DNA from: Yamagishiella unicocca
Lineage: Eukaryota; Chlorophyta; Chlorophyceae; Chlamydomonadales; Volvocaceae
DNA length: 64,000 bases
NCBI GenBank assembly: GCA_003116995.1
Contig: BDSL01000075.1
Coordinates: 186,001 to 250,000 of the forward strand
Reading direction: 5' to 3'
In this document: piece after piece, positions 22,201 to 35,500 of the stretch
How positions within the stretch are numbered: the stretch's first letter is position 1
How the letters are laid out: every line of letters begins with the position of its first letter
The notes under the pieces: model-generated
The model's database searches: none
What the model was told of the DNA's origin: nothing
The model's input: only the letters and a program-made list of their open reading frames with translations
Program-made: the position numbers and the translations under genes

Positions 22201-24948
22201 GCACCGCCATCGACTACCCGGTGAGCGGCCGAGGGGGCTGGGGGGTGTGTGTGCTGGAGGCGGGGGAGGAAGGCAGGTTACACGACATCGGTATAGATAC
22301 TGGAGGGGGGGTGAGGACAGGAGGGGAAGCTTAGGCATGGGCGTTTGTTTGGATGCCACATTGCCGCTGCGGTTGCTAGTCACAGGCGCCTTGATGGCGG
22401 CATGGCCGCCCCGATGTGCCTACATCTGCGGCTGCACCGGGGCAACGCGCCTCCCTCGTAATGCCACCCCCCCCTCGCCTCCCGGCCACTGACCCGGCCC
22501 CGCGTCCCCCCGGGTTCTCGTCTCGTCGAGACAGATGGGCGGCAGCAAGGCGATCATCGACGCGCTGATCCGCGGCATTGAAAAGCACGGCGGCAGGGTG
22601 CTGCTCCGAAGCCACGTGGACGAGATCATCATGGAGGGCGGCCGAGCCGCGGGCATCAGGCTGAGGCCGCAGGGCGGTGCGGGTGGCAGCAGCAGCAGCG
22701 GGGCCCGGCCGGAGATCATCCGGGCACGCAACGGGGTGGTCAGCAACGCCTCCGTGTGGGATACGCAGCGCCTGCTGCCGGCCGGTGCGGCCCCCCTGGA
22801 GTGGGCTAGGACTAGCGAGGCGACTCCGGCGGTGAGTGACGGTGGGCGTGCGGGCAGGCGGTTGTCGTACTCGCCGGCTCGGGGGAAGTAAGTTGGGCGG
22901 GACGAGAAGCTTGTTCGGGGGCGGCGGGGTTTGAGTGGGGGGGTTCAGGAAGGGAGGGGCAGGGGCACAGCTGGTCGGTGGGCTACAGCGGCAACCTCGT
23001 ACAAGCGCTGCTGCTGACGAAAAACACACCCGTTCCTCCCCTCCCCTCCCCTCCCCCCCCTCGCCCGGATGCGGCGGTCCACGCAGCTGGACAGCTTCGT
23101 CCACCTGCACCTGGGCATCGATGCCGCAGGCCTGGACCCGGCCATGGAGTGCCACCACCTGGTGGTTGACAGCTGGCAGGGAATCACCGACCCGCAGGTG
23201 GGGACGGGGCGGAGTAGCGGTGGTTCCGGAGCGAGGGTCTCACACCTTCGCAGGAGAGGGCCGCCCGGCGTCCGATTGGTTGGTACTGCCACCTGACCAG
23301 GGCGACCAGGGGCGTCCCCTTGCCTCACACCCCTCCCTCTGCTGCCCCGGGTCGCAGAACGTTATCATCGCCTCCGTGCCCACCGTCTTTGACCCCAGCT
23401 TGGCGCCGCCGGGTGAGTGTGTGGGGGTGGGGGTGTATGGGTTTAAAGTAATAGACTGCAACTAGTTTTGCAGGACCTATATTGTCATAGTTCCTTCATA
23501 GTTCCTTTGAGTCAGTGAGAGCCCTTCCCCCGGGGGGAGCCCCTCCGATGCCCCCGCGAGAACCCTGCCGCCGCACACACATCTGTGTGTATGTGTGTTT
23601 GTCACCAGATTGCTGGGTAGTCTTTATCTCCGTCCAAGAACGCATTGCGGGTTGTGGTCCGGGAGTATATGAAGTATCCTCTGGCAAGTATTTGTGTTCG
23701 TATCTATACGGCTTGTGGTCCGGAAATATAAAAAAACCCTGGCGAGCATCTGCAACCGTATCTATAAATGTCGTTACTTCCCCGCTGTTTGAGGCAGCAC
23801 GTGGCCCCCACCTGGCTCCGGCCCCCCACGCGTATGCGGTGCAGGTAAGGCCACCGTGCACTGCTACTGCGCCGCCAACGAGCCGTACGAGCTGTGGGCG
23901 GGTCTGGACCGCCGCAGCGCCGAGTACAAGGCGCTCAAGGAGGAGCGGTCGCAGCCGCTGTGGCAGGTGGGTGCCGGGGCGGTGGTGGTGTGGTGGCTGC
24001 CGGGAGGGAGGCAGGCGGGGAGGGACGGGGGCGAGGGCGAGGGAGGGAGGGGCGAGGGGGGCAAGGGGTGCGTTTGAGGCACCAGGTGACAGGGGAGAGA
24101 CGAGGTTGTGAGGAGCAGAACGATCGACGTCCTGTCGCGCCTGATTAGGGTTTAAGGTTGTGATGGGCAGACGAAAGAGCGCACCGCAAGTCGTCCGCCG
24201 TCTCCCCGCCCCGCCCGGGCTGCACTCGCTTACTCGCCCCCGCCCAAACCTCACCTCCTAGATTTCCAACCGCCAACCCTCGCCAACTGCCAACTGCCGT
24301 CGTATAGGCCCTGGAGCGCTTCATCCCCGACATCCGGCAGCGCGCCGAGCTGACCCTGGTGGGCTCGCCGCTGACTCAAGAGCGCTTCGTACGGCGCCAC
24401 CGGGGGTCGTACGGTCCCGGCATCAGCGCGGCGGGTGGCCAGGTGCGCACGAAGAGTCTCCCGACGAACCGGAGAGGGGGAGAAGGGAGATATGCGCGGG
24501 GGCGCGCCGTCCGTGCTCCTGGTGGGATACTGCTTGACAGAGGGGAAGCGCATCGCAGCGCGCAGCGCGGGAGGAAGTCGCTACCGCGCGAAATGCATCA
24601 CCGGTAGATGAGGCCCGGTAGAGGTTTGCCCTAGGTCCAGAATGCTGGGCGTGTACGTGTTGGTCCACTGGGTCCAGTGGGCCGCCGCCCCGTTCCCCGA
24701 ACCTTTTCCTCCAATTTTGATCCACGTGTTCCCGTTCCGCCCCGCTCCATGCTGTGCAGGGCTGGCCCGGCCCCAAGACTCCCATCCCCGGCCTCACCGT
24801 GTGCGGGGACTCCTGCATGCCCGGCATCGGGGTCCCCGCGGCTGCCGCGTCGGGCATGATCGCCGCCAACTCCCTGGCGCCGGTGTGGAGCCACCTGGCA
24901 ATGATGGGGGAGCTGCTGCCCACCAACACGGCGCAGCAGCGCGCGTGA
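19242..24948 (+). CDS. Carotenoid isomerase / phytoene desaturase-like FAD oxidoreductase, plastid-targeted
   Basis: Fourteen exons with frame kept throughout: 19242-19506, 19701-19772, 20276-20388, 20809-20856, 21146-21286, 21430-21549, 21892-21960, 22119-22220, 22535-22831, 23087-23197, 23358-23412, 23845-23966, 24308-24442 and 24760-24948; 612 residues. The first ~75 residues, rich in Gln, Ala, Ser and Arg, look like a chloroplast transit peptide. The FAD/NAD(P)-binding Rossmann motif VVIGSGIGG is at 81-89, with the acidic partner in CESHYLAGG (Glu 107) and then YKFDAGPSFF. The C-terminal FAD motif GLTVCGDSCMPGIGVPAAA is near 562-580. FVHLHLGID, CHHLVVDSW and FDPSLAPPG match the CRTISO/CrtI-type family, which isomerises or desaturates carotenoids. 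Whether it is true CRTISO or a paralogue acting on another substrate cannot be told. The start is the ATG at 19242; no earlier in-frame ATG is needed. Confidence 0.88.
21706..21775. repeat. Dispersed intronic repeat, copy A (GATAATCCGCGAATCCACGG)
   Basis: Lies in an intron of the carotenoid isomerase-like gene. The run GATAATCCGCGAATCCACGG continues with CCGACAAACCAACGGCGATG and AAGATGGTGGT. The same sequence with few changes occurs 40 kb away at about 62142-62205. Confidence 0.85.
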
Positions 24949-27900
24949 TGAGCAGGCCGGGTTCCCAGTGGCAGGGCTGCGGGGGTCGCGGGCGACGGAT
25001 CGTTGCGGTCTGGGGACGCCGGGGCCGCCGCTCCGCAGAGAACGCAGTCGTACGGCACGTCGTACGGCGGTGCTCGTTAGCGTCAACAGGTGGCCAACGT
25101 GGCCTCTGGAGGCGCGGTGGCGCTCGTGATGTGGTGTGGTGAGCGGGGAAGAGCGCGAAAGTAGAGCGGGGAAGAGCGCGAAAGCAGAGCGGGGCGTGGT
25201 GTTGTGATGTTGGAGGCGGCAGCTGCTGTGCGCTGTTTACCGGTTGTGCGCGGGTTGGTGGTGGACACGCAGGGGAGCGGTCGGTTGCTGGCGGTGAGAG
25301 TGGGTGACTGGAGTGACGAGGGGCGGTCAGGATGGAAGACGGCGCGTAGTGTTTGTGGGGAAGCCATCGCTGGTTGGGGCGCTGTCGGAACCCAGTTAAG
25401 GAGAGCGAGAAGGAGAGCGAGCTGAACGGTTGATGCTGTCCGGCAGTAACGTGGAGCCGAGCTTTGTGGGTAACGGAGCTGGACGAGTGGCTGGTGTCGT
25501 GAGCCGGGAGAGTGAGGGTTCGGAGTTGTTCAGGTAATAAAAATATTTTTATTTCGACCAGTCCTGCATTAGCAGCAGCGTGAAGAGTGAGTGTGGCGCG
25601 GGAGAAGGTCCACGACTGAGAGCGAGGCAAGGAAGGTGTAGAGTACCGATGGTGTGAAAAACGTTGCGTCACTGGACCTTGCAGTGATCTACCGATACCG
25701 GCATTCGGTCGCTGGTATGTAGCAGTACACACCAGCAGGGTGCCACGACGGTTCGTATTCCGTGTGGTGAGGAACATGGGCCCGTTTGCATGGGCACCGA
25801 GACGGCAGCCCGGAGCTCTGATTTGGGCGCAACCGCGCGTTGAGGTTGTTGTTGTACTTGTTACAGTGGGTTCCAGACCTTAAAGGGTATTGGTTTCGGA
25901 GGGCACCAGGCCCTATTGGCCACCTCGTGCTGATTGTGGTACTTCTTCAGGGTAAAGCTGTCCGCCGTAGCAATGCATGTGCTGTATATCTCTGCTGCTG
26001 GGGCGCTGGCGGAACTAAGGAATTGAAGTCCCGGGCACCCCTCCCGTGGATGGGAGCGGATCCTACCCATCCACGACTGGGTCTGACTGCGCGATCCCTG
26101 TGCACGGCCAGTTAGTTATAGTAGTTGTTGAGTTCCCAAAAGGCAAAGATCAGCTGGTGTCACGTGCGGAGGCTATGTGGCGACAGTTGCTGCCGGTGTT
26201 GCAACAACACATTCTGTGGCTATTGCGCTGAAAATGCATGCCCGACATGGTGGGAATGACATGTCGCCGTCCGGACGAAGCCGCACCTGGGTCTTACAAG
26301 TGAGCCCGGCTGACGCCGCCGTACATGGTTGCTTTGTCGTACCACCATTCAGGAGTCGTCGTCGCGAATGCTCTGTCGGGGCGAGTCCCGCGTCTGCAGC
26401 CGCATCTCATCAGCTATGATGTCGGACTCCCACACTTCGGTACTCAACGTCTCCCGTTCGCATCTACCTGGCCGCTGGCACTACTTGCTTGCAGCGTCCC
26501 TTCCTTTGTCCTACTCATGCAGCATCCCTTCCTTCGTCCAGCTCATATAAACCTAACGTCAGCCTACGGTCGTTTCCGCATTGCCTGCCAGCGCACTGCC
26601 CCGCGGAACATCAAACAGAAGACCGATGCCTCACAGCAGTTCAGCGCGAATCCCACGAGGCTATAAGCCCCTGAAAGCCTGCCACAAGCACTACGGCTGC
26701 CATACGCAGTGAAACTCGTCTGACAGGGTAGGACGGACTTGGTTCATACACAAAGTTTCAAAATCAGAGTTACCGTGCTTAGCCAGTCTAAACAGTTTAT
26801 ACAATGACAACCAGGCTGGGTACGGTCTCGGCTGCCAATCATTCATGCTGTGTGAAGACGATTTGTCGTTAGAGGTCCGGAAGACCCGTCCTCCTTAGCT
26901 TTCGTGTCCTGATCTGAAGCTGTCAAGTGTCAACCAACCTGGCTTAACCACTTAAACTACATGACATTTAAACCTCATGAACGTTCGACTCATCGATGAT
27001 GTACCTGAATGTCACCTGCACATGAGGACAATGTGTCAAAGTCAGCAGGTTTAGAGACACGCTGCCCCCCACGGTGCAGTACACACAGGATTAGCGAAAC
27101 CAAGCAGGCAGCCCAGGGCAGCCCTCGGCCTCGGCGGCAAGGTGTTCTTACTATATACAAAGTCTTCGCATGGCGTAATTCACCATCCCACCGCCAGCAA
27201 AGCCACAGACCCAATAGTCAGCTTTGTTTGCTCTGAGGTTTTGAGTCACACTCCAAAAACTACATGCGTTGAGGCTGGTCACAGTGATTTGGATCGCGGA
27301 CGATGTTATCACATGGCACAAATCAGCAGGCTGGCTCCAATGGATCGAGGGACAACGATGCAACGATGTAACTTTTCTGTACGGCACTAGGTTTTTCGAA
27401 TGTCAAACCCGCTGTCGCGTACTGTATGGCTTGACGTTTGTGAGGTAGTGCATCCCAATGCGCAAGTGCACATGACTTGAAGCGTTAAGTGAGGCATGGC
27501 GCACAGGACAAGGGATCAAGGGTGCAAGTTTACCCTTCGATTGTACCTGCAGCCACGATATCCAATCTCACCCATTCTTAGTGCATAAGACTAGGAGCAA
27601 TCGCGTCTTCCTCGCGTCAACAACATCCGGTGAGCGGTGATCAAAATTACGTGCCCTTGCATCCTCCGCACACCGCATATCGCACCCTATCGAGCATCAT
27701 TTCATGACACCATTCCAAACTTGGCCAGCTGCTTCACAGTAAGTCTGTACGTCTTTACGTAACATTAGCGGAGATGCAATGTCGCCCACCCTTTCGTACT
27801 TCTTGATGGCACTATGCGCGTATTGAAGGACTCCGGCGTCTGTACATTGTCTTCAACTTACGCCTAGCCGTACTGTTTTGAGTATCTTGCGCTGTCTCCT

Positions 27901-27981
27901 GCTGGGATTTCACCCGCATCGGGACACATCTTGGCTTTGAGTCAGGCTTGTGCGTTGCACGCTAGGGCTCGCAAATGAATA
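24949..27981. other. Gene-poor stretch between the carotenoid isomerase-like and ankyrin genes
   Basis: No supportable coding gene. It should contain the 3' UTR of the gene ending at 24948 and the promoter of the ankyrin gene. A 327-codon - strand ORF (24794-25777) overlaps the last + exon antisense and has a biased Pro/His/Ser/Thr composition, so I treat it as a shadow. A near-27-bp direct duplication (AGCGGGGAAGAGCGCGAAAG) lies at about 25142-25195. A short dispersed repeat is at 25858-25880. From about 26700 the base composition is clearly more AT-rich. Confidence 0.5.
25858..25880 (+). repeat. GTTACAGTGGGTTCCAGACC dispersed repeat
   Basis: The same 20-mer, or a near copy, occurs at 42983 (+), 43157 (+) and reversed at 30882-30914. 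See the findings. Confidence 0.7.
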
Positions 27982-28104
27982 ATGTTGTCGGGCGTAAAAG
28001 CAGCATATGTAAGTAGAGGGCTTTGTATGCTTGTGCTTGCCGGAGTTTTTTCTGGAACTGGAGCATTCAGTCTTCCACACGCAGCGGACCTAGCCAAGTT
28101 CGCG

Positions 28105-29116
28105 ATGGACGACAAAAAACCTCCTAAAAACGTCTTTGAGGCTGCTCAGCGTAATGACACAGGTAACTTGCGCAAACGGCCCCTTCGAGGCATGTTTAGC
28201 ACTCGATCGGCCTGCCAAGGGCGTCACTACGCATATTCCAAATGCGCACAGGCTATATTAAGAAGCTGGCCGAAAGGACATTGGACTTCAACGTAAACAA
28301 TCGCGACCAGCTGCAGAGAACTGCCCTTCACTGGGCTGCCGAGCTTGGGCATGTCAAAGCCGCAGAGCTTCTAATTGACTATGGCATTGACGTTAAGGCT
28401 GTCGAATGTAACGGCAGGTATGAACCACGCATGACGGCGGCTGGCTTGTGATTCTGGCCTCTAACCGCACTTTCTCGCCAAATGCCATCATCGTGACGGC
28501 TGCTAGGACTGCCGTGCATTTAGCTGCTCGAAGTGGAGACCGCGACATGCTGGAGTGCATTATGGAGCTTGTCACTCCGGAGGAGCGGGCTGAGATGGTG
28601 AACCAAGTTGACAACTTCGGCGTCACGCCGCTGTACCTCGCACGGCAAAAGTGAGGACAGGAGGGGGGCTTATGATTAGGTCGCGGTTTAGGCTACGGAG
28701 CGGCTGTGCGGCGCGGCAAGTCGTTTGACCTCACCGGGTTTGACGCGTCAACCAGCTCGCGCGCGCCTACGGCTGTCACAGCGCCATCACCCTTTCGGTC
28801 AGTAGTTCCACCCTAGCCAGCATCTGTACTGGCGTGCTGTTGTGGTATGGCTACCGGTATCAAGGCGTTCCCCGGCAGCTGGTTCAGTACTCAATGGTTA
28901 TGCATTACGTTACACCTCTACACCTCGCGATCGCAGCGAACTATCGGCAGCCAAACAGTTGGCGACACCATCGCACAGTTTCCGACACCCTCTCATACCT
29001 TGCATGCCGCCCCGCCCGTTCGGCCCGCTAGGGACAAGGACGGGCAGGACGCGTTCGAATACATGTTGCTCAACGGCGGCCGGATGAATGAGGACCCCAA
29101 GCGGAACGGCGCCTGA
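28105..29116 (+). CDS. Small ankyrin-repeat protein
   Basis: Four exons: 28105-28162, 28252-28417, 28507-28650 and 29032-29116 (stop TGA), 150 residues with consistent phases. Two ankyrin-type units are clear: RTALHWAAELGHVKAAELLI and RTAVHLAARSGDRDMLECIM, with NFGVTPLYLARQK starting a third and DKDGQDAFEYMLLNGG near the end. Ankyrin repeats bind other proteins; no partner can be inferred. I chose ATG 28105 because MDDKKPPKNVFEAAQRND begins like a cytosolic ankyrin protein. An in-frame ATG at 27982 would add 41 residues with a hydrophobic stretch (LCMLVLAGVFSGTGAF) that could be a signal or transit peptide, so this choice decides the location. The TAG acceptors before exons 3 and 4 are weaker than the usual CAG. 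Confidence 0.75.
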
Positions 29117-30423
29117 GGAGTGGTCTTCGGTTTCGGAGCGCATATCTACCCACACGCGCTCCTCGGCCTCCCGTCCGGCCTGCTTGCCAACGCCGGCAGG
29201 CGCTGACCTCTGGATGGGATGGAGCGCGGCGCGGTGCGGCGCGGTGCGGTGCGGAAGCAAGCGGTTACGGATTACCCGACAAGAGGGCAGAGCTTCAGTG
29301 GCGCAGGGGTCCGCGGCGCGCACGGCACGTACCACGATACAGAGCCCGAGGTCAGGGTCACCTGTTTTGGGGTGTGCAGGATGCTGAGCAAGCGGCCGCA
29401 CGCCCCCTCCGGCTGGTAGCCCACGTCACGAAAACTTCCTGTTTGAGGTTGTTGGGGTTCAACGGGGGCTGGGGTTGCCGTTGCGCCGGATCGGATCGGA
29501 TTGGATGGTTGGCGAACGGAGGGATGGCGGGACAGGAGGGAGCGACCCATGGATGTGTGGTCGCGGGGTCTGGATACGTGGACTTGTTTTCGCAGCGGCG
29601 ATTCCTGTACGGTTTTGGGGGGCATCGGTGGAGGCTTTGGGGGGCATCGGTGGAGGCTTTGGTGGAGGTTTTGGGACCCTCCAAGCCTGCCTCGAGGGCG
29701 GAGCATTGGAGGGAAGCAGGGCCTAGGGCCCAGTTCGGAACCCGCTAGCTCGATTGACATCACCGATACTTGAAAAACTTGGGGAGGCGTGCGTGCGTGG
29801 GGTGTTCGCAGGGCGGTCCGAGATTCACCGGTGGCACCGCACGTGCATCTGGACTTCATTTGCTGCTGCGCTAGGGAGTTTGGTTTCGGAGCACAAGATC
29901 CATACGATTCACGTGTCCATACATTTGGGGATGGGCATCCAAAGCAAAGTGACGAGTTGTGCGTTTTGTGTCTGGGGGGTGGGGGAGGGGAGGGGTGGGG
30001 ATGGAGTAAAAACGAGCAAAGCAGCAGGGTGGGGTGCCATCGCAGCCCACCGTGCGGGTCGTGCCGCCATTCCTGTCCCGCCAACCCGCTCCCGCGTGCG
30101 TCCAGGAGGTGCCCGAGCATCAGTCTCTATACGGCCCATGCTGCGCGCTCGTTTCTTGTTTGACGCAGCTGTTTGTATTACCGTAATGTTGAGTGGGTGG
30201 TGAGTCCAATGACTTGCTATCGTTTGTGGACGTTTGAATGATGGGTTGGAAATGTAGGTGCGATGCTTGCAAGCCTGAGATTCCACTGGCCGCGCCACCG
30301 CTGGCCGCGCGCATGCAAGGGGCCGTCAAGGGGTCCTCATCCTTAGCGCAGGTTTGCGTGTGTCGGTGTGCGTGCGTGTCGCGGTCGCGATGGGGTGCTC
30401 CGCCTCATCGCGATGGGCGGCTC

Positions 30424-30451
30424 CGGCGCGATGAGCCGGCTCATCGCGCCG
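30424..30451. repeat. Perfect 28-bp palindrome
   Basis: CGGCGCGATGAG, centre CCGG, CTCATCGCGCCG reads the same on both strands. It lies in an intergenic stretch with other CATCGCGATG pieces around it. Confidence 0.9.
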
Positions 30452-30958
30452 TCCTTGCATGGATGTGGGTGCTCGGACACCATTGGCCTGTCCCGACCTG
30501 CTTCAGCTGTTTGGCTTACTATTTATTTTACCTTCACCTTCCTTACCTTCACCTGCCGAACTTTCCTGCCGTACCTTCCTGTCGTACCTCGTTTGAGGCG
30601 AAATTAATTCCAACGACATCCCGGCTTTAGTGCGTCCGTACCTCCGCAGCCGTGCGCTGGTGTGTACTCGGATGTGCCGTGCGTATGTATGGTGGACGGA
30701 AGGGCGCCCAGCGGCGTACGCCACGCGGGACAGCGCGCCGCAATGCGGCTGTAAAGAAGCCGGTGCCGCTGGCTCTGTCGTGTGCCTCTTCCAGAAGGGT
30801 CGCGGAAAGGCAGGGGTCTTTCAAAAATCAGTACGGGTTTCGCCAACTTGCGGCCACATGACTTACACAGTGTGCGTTTTGGTTCTGCCTTTTGGTCTGG
30901 TGCCCACTGTAACAAATATGAATAGTACAGTATGCGCGATTGGCCTGCAAATGCCGCC

Positions 30959-30992
30959 ACCAATGGCCCGCCCCTTTGGGGGGGGCATTGGT
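30959..30992. repeat. Imperfect hairpin with C-run / G-run stem
   Basis: ACCAATGGCCCGCCCC, loop TTT, then a G-run ending CATTGGT. Next to the reversed TTACAGTGGG repeat. Confidence 0.7.
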
Positions 30993-32509
30993 GCAGTCGC
31001 CCCTCGGCCCATGCCACTCCTCCCGCGTCATGGCCCCCCGCCGCGCCTTTCTGCGCGATTACCCGGCGTTGATTAGGCGCCGGGAGTGACCCTCTCCAAC
31101 TCTCAGAAGCAAAAATCGGAATAGCGGACAACAACATCTAGGAGTACATGTACAATAACCTTATAATTAAAGGAAAGGAACCAAACAAACAAACAGTCCA
31201 ATGCCTTGCAAACACTCCGATTGGTCTTCGTTGGAGGCTCAGTGGCTAAGGCTGGTCATGACACCTCTGGAGCAACACAGCTGTTGCGCACGAAGCGCAA
31301 GTCACAGAGCAACTCACTCTCCCCACCCTCCAACCTGCGCCACGGGTCTTCCTCGAAACCCCTCCAACCTGCGCCCCTCCTCTACCCGGCAGCGGACGGG
31401 ACTGCGCCCCTACCTGCCTCCGCCTTCCACACATAGGGCCCCGCCCCCCCGCAGCGCCCCACGGGTCTTCCTCGAACCCCCGCAGCGCCCACTATCCTGT
31501 CTTTTTCGTGTCAACGGTTTTCACGCCCCCCCGCAGCGCAGAGCACAGCCAGGAGCAGCCGCTCCGAAACACACTAGCGCCACACGGGACACCGCACAGC
31601 GCCCTAGCGCTCGCACGCGTGCGGCGACCTCTGCAACCCACCCAGTGAGGACCCCGAGGAGACCCCCGTGGCTTAGCGGTAAATTAACGCGCACGCAACA
31701 CACGCACGCACAAAAGCACACACACGCACAAACGCACGCACACACGAAACAACACATACGAAACAACAAATATTGCACACCCAACATGCTCAACACTCTC
31801 AACATGCTCAACATGCTCAAGCACACATAAGTCGCTGGAGCAATGGCCACGGAGGAGGCTTGCGGGCCTCCTCGGGGGTACTACGTTAGCGGCACGGGGC
31901 GGGGCGGGAAAGAGCCGCCAGCCAGGGTTTTGCATACAGCCGCCCATATACCCAGATATACCCAATGGGCGGATGTACGACACAGCACCAAAGTGCCGCC
32001 TGCCGAGCCGCCGCAGGCACTTGCTCCTCGCTCAGACCTGCGGCGCACCGTTGGGCGCCTCCATGCATCCCCAACAGCCAAACTCCATGGGCCGAACTAG
32101 AGGCCGTCCGTCGCTCCTTTAACTCATGATGCACCAACGAATACCCGCGCCGACTACCATGTATGCTTCCAGGGGGGGGGGTACGCCTCACTCCGTGCGA
32201 GGTGACACACGACACGCGCCGTAGGGCAGGGGCTCGTCGTGCTCCCCCCACCCTCCCTCCTAAACCTGCTGCAGCAGCCCCAACAGGCGCCTCTGGTAGT
32301 GCCCGCAAACGGAACCATCGCCCACACCGGCTCGTCCCAACAAACTCGTCACCAGCGCGGCAGTACACTAACTAATCGGCAACCGCTGCCCTCAACTGCT
32401 CCACTCAATTCCATGCACTCGGCTCAGCTCAACTCGGCTCAGCTCCACTCGGTTCATCTCCACTCGGCTCAGGGCGACTGTCCACCGATCAAACCGCTAA
32501 TATGACACC

Positions 32510-35500
32510 TCAAACCCCCCGCATGCCCGGGCTACTGCCACCGCTCCGAAACGCCTCGGCGCTGTTCGAAGGAATCCAAGCGGCAGCAGTAGCAGCGGCC
32601 GCGGACGCGGCAACGCCCGGCGGTTGGCAGCAGTGGCGGTTTATGAAGTCCGTTGTCAGTTTGAGCACCTCCAGTGGCTGCTCGTCCATGGGCACGTGCG
32701 CACAGCCCTCCAGAACCACCATTTCGGTTACGGATCCTGCGCGGCGGTTTGGGGTCGCACAGGCTAAAACAGGCACCGGGTAATCCATTTGTGCTCTGCG
32801 GCACGACGTAAGGGCGCTACCAGCTATCCTCTCAGCCAGCACAAGCCCCTGGGCACAACTGCCGTGAGACCCACAGGAGTCCCTGACATCATCCGCCATG
32901 ACGTCATCGTAACCGGATCTGCCCCCGGGCTGCCCAGCCGCCCACCTGGCCCACGTCGTCGCAACGCGTCAGTTACTCGCTGCGCTCCCTGGAGCGGCAC
33001 CGTAGCGTCCTCCCTCCCCTGGAGCACCAGCACCGGCACGCGGAGCTGCTCCAGGGGCTGTGGCGCGCCTCCCACCTGCGAGGTCGGCGGCGGGAGGGCG
33101 GGTGCGTGGGGCGGGTGGGTGGCGGCGGGGAAACACGTGCACACGACGTAGGAGGGGTGGGCGCTGGCGCCGCTGGTACCCGTGATACATCGTAATGCAA
33201 TGTTATGTAAGTTAATGGCTCGGCGGACCGTGATGCTGGTTGGGTGGGGTGGTGTTGAGGAAGGTGCGACCCAAGCGTCTCACCTGGAAGGACCGATACA
33301 CCATCAGCGTGCCCACGTCCCAGTCATGTGCGCGCATGGGCCGCAGGTACCCGTCGATAACCTGGCGGAGAGTTGGGGGGGGCAGGAGAGGGCGCGCGGG
33401 GATGGGGCGGAGGGGAGGGCGGCGGAGAGTGGGGCGGACGGGAGGGAGGTGGAGGGTGGGACGGACGGGAGGGCGGCGGAGAGTGGGGCCCCCTGCGAGG
33501 GTAAGGGACCATACACAACACAACACAACACCCACACCCACACACCCGTAGATCACACACCATACAGCCCCGAGGGGCCGCCTGGAGCGCTGCTTTCCGA
33601 TTTCGATTCGAACCTCGAGGCGCCCGTTTTTAAGCCCGAGGCGCCCGAGCGGCGCATCGGAACTGTTGCTTGCGATGTCCTGAATGTGGGATTTCTCGGC
33701 GCGGGAGGCCTCGCTCCACGTTTTCCGCTCCTCCTCCTTCCGCTGACTAAGTACCCTCCCCTCAGGTCCCACCTCCTGCGGCAGCTCCTGCTCGTCAGCG
33801 TAGACGCCCATCCGGCCCGCCTCAACCTCCGCCTTGCGCTTCATCACCTGACGGGCCCAGGGTGGGGCCGAGAAAACGGGGGGTTAGGGGCGATGAGGTG
33901 CCAGGGCGAGGCGGCACCGTAGTGTGACTGGCTGCACCTGTCAGGTCGCTGCCATGTCAGCCGGCTGCATCTGTCGCTTTCCACACCCGTGCGCCGTTAA
34001 GTCAAGTTACGCCGTGTTACAACGGTACGTTACAATCCGGGTAAGGTAAGGGCGGGTGGCCCCACCCGTCCGTAAGGCCCACGACACTGCTCCTGTCTGG
34101 CTGCTCCCAGTGCCCAACAAAACCTGCCCAATGCCTCCTGCCCAACACCTCCTATAGCCGTTACTTCCTGGCCAACACCTCCTGCCACCCACCCACTCAC
34201 CTGCCGCCGGACGTAGTTGATCCCCGTGGCGTCAACTGCGGTGGAGATACGGCCAGCGGGTGGGGGGAGCTGGTTGGGTGAGCGCAGCCGCCAACCCCCA
34301 GCGGCAGCAGCCACCAAACAGCAGCCACCAAACAGCAGTAGCAGCAGCAACGCCGTAGGCCAGACAGCCCGTCCCCCCACGTGTATGTACGGCACACCTC
34401 TCACCGGACAGCAGCGCGCGAGTCCACGCGAACCGCAGCAGCTGACCCAGGTCGGCACGAGCCAGGAAGCCGCTGAAGCAGGAGGGGGGGAGCGGTTGTG
34501 GCGGTTGCGGTGGTGCGGCAAACACAGTGGGGTTAGGGGTGCGCTACAATGAGGGTTAGTTGGTTGCTTGGCTGGCTGGCTGGTTGGTTGGTTATGTAGA
34601 TGGTTGGTTGGTGAAATAGATGGTTGGTTGGTTTGATTGGATGAACGCGAGTTGGATGAGTCTAAGGTGCAGATGTCGGATTGCGGTGACGCGTGAATCT
34701 GCGTTCGCCGGCAGCAGGGCTGGGGAGCCGGCGCTGCGGGGGCGCTGATTGCCCCTGGAGCGCTGCCGCAAGAGTGCTGACGGTTAACGGCCACAGCTGA
34801 CGGTTGACGGCGCACCGCCGTCAGCAACCGAAGGGAGTGAGCACCGCACGCCGTGCCAAAGACCACTCTGGCTCCCAACCACACGACGCAAACACGACAC
34901 GTCACGTTCCTTGCTTCCTTTCCTGCTACACACCGCTAGTAAAAAACACCGCCCGTACCGTTCGTCCGTTGAAATGGCGGGCGCGATTAGCACCAGTCCG
35001 CACACCAGGTCCGGGTACCTGTCGGCACAGGAGTGTTGTTGGTGGTGTTGTTGGTGGTGTTGGTGTTGGTGTTGGTGGTGTTGGTGTTGGTGGGGAGATG
35101 GTGGCTCCAGGGGGGGGGCATGATTGAGGCCACTCGATATGGCACCAAGCAGGAGACGACGGACTACAGCGACTACGGAGGGGGTTCGGTGCGCCCGCCT
35201 CCTCATCCGCACCTGAGCGCCGTTTCCACTGCCACTGCCGCCCCAGCCGAGTGCCCCACCAGCACCGCCTTGCCCGCCGAGGGGGAGGCAGCGAGCCCGG
35301 CGGGGGGGGGAGGCACCAGCGCGCCCAGCAGCCCGGAGGCCAGCCGGGCCCCTGCGTGGCAGCGGCAACGGCAGTAGTGGTAACGACAGTAGCGGAAGCG
35401 GCAGCGGCAGCAGCAGCAGCAGCGGCAGCAGCGGCAGCAGCAGCAGCAGCAGTGGGTGGGAAGTCACTCAGGTGGCGGCAGTAGCAACACATGGCTGCAT

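Larger units (their letters stand above)
29117..32509. other. Gene-poor stretch with many short repeats
   Basis: No convincing gene on either strand. Visible structures: a 24-bp near-repeat GGGGGGCATCGGTGGAGGCT (29615-29675), a perfect 28-bp palindrome (30424-30451), a reversed copy of the TTACAGTGGG repeat (30882-30914), a hairpin (30959-30992), two CCACGGGTCTTCCTCGAA copies (31340, 31457), a CA-rich tract (31680-31760), AACATGCTC repeats (31785-31822) and CTCGGCTCAGCTC repeats (32417-32476). The right part should include the 3' UTR of the hydrolase gene. Confidence 0.5.

Noticed and set aside
24794..25777. 327-codon - strand ORF
   Set aside because: Antisense to the last exon and 3' UTR of the carotenoid isomerase-like gene, biased Pro/His/Ser/Thr composition, no motif.
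33595..33625. GATTCGAACC, another tRNA T-loop look-alike
   Set aside because: The flanks do not pair into a cloverleaf; the sequence is in an intron of the hydrolase gene.
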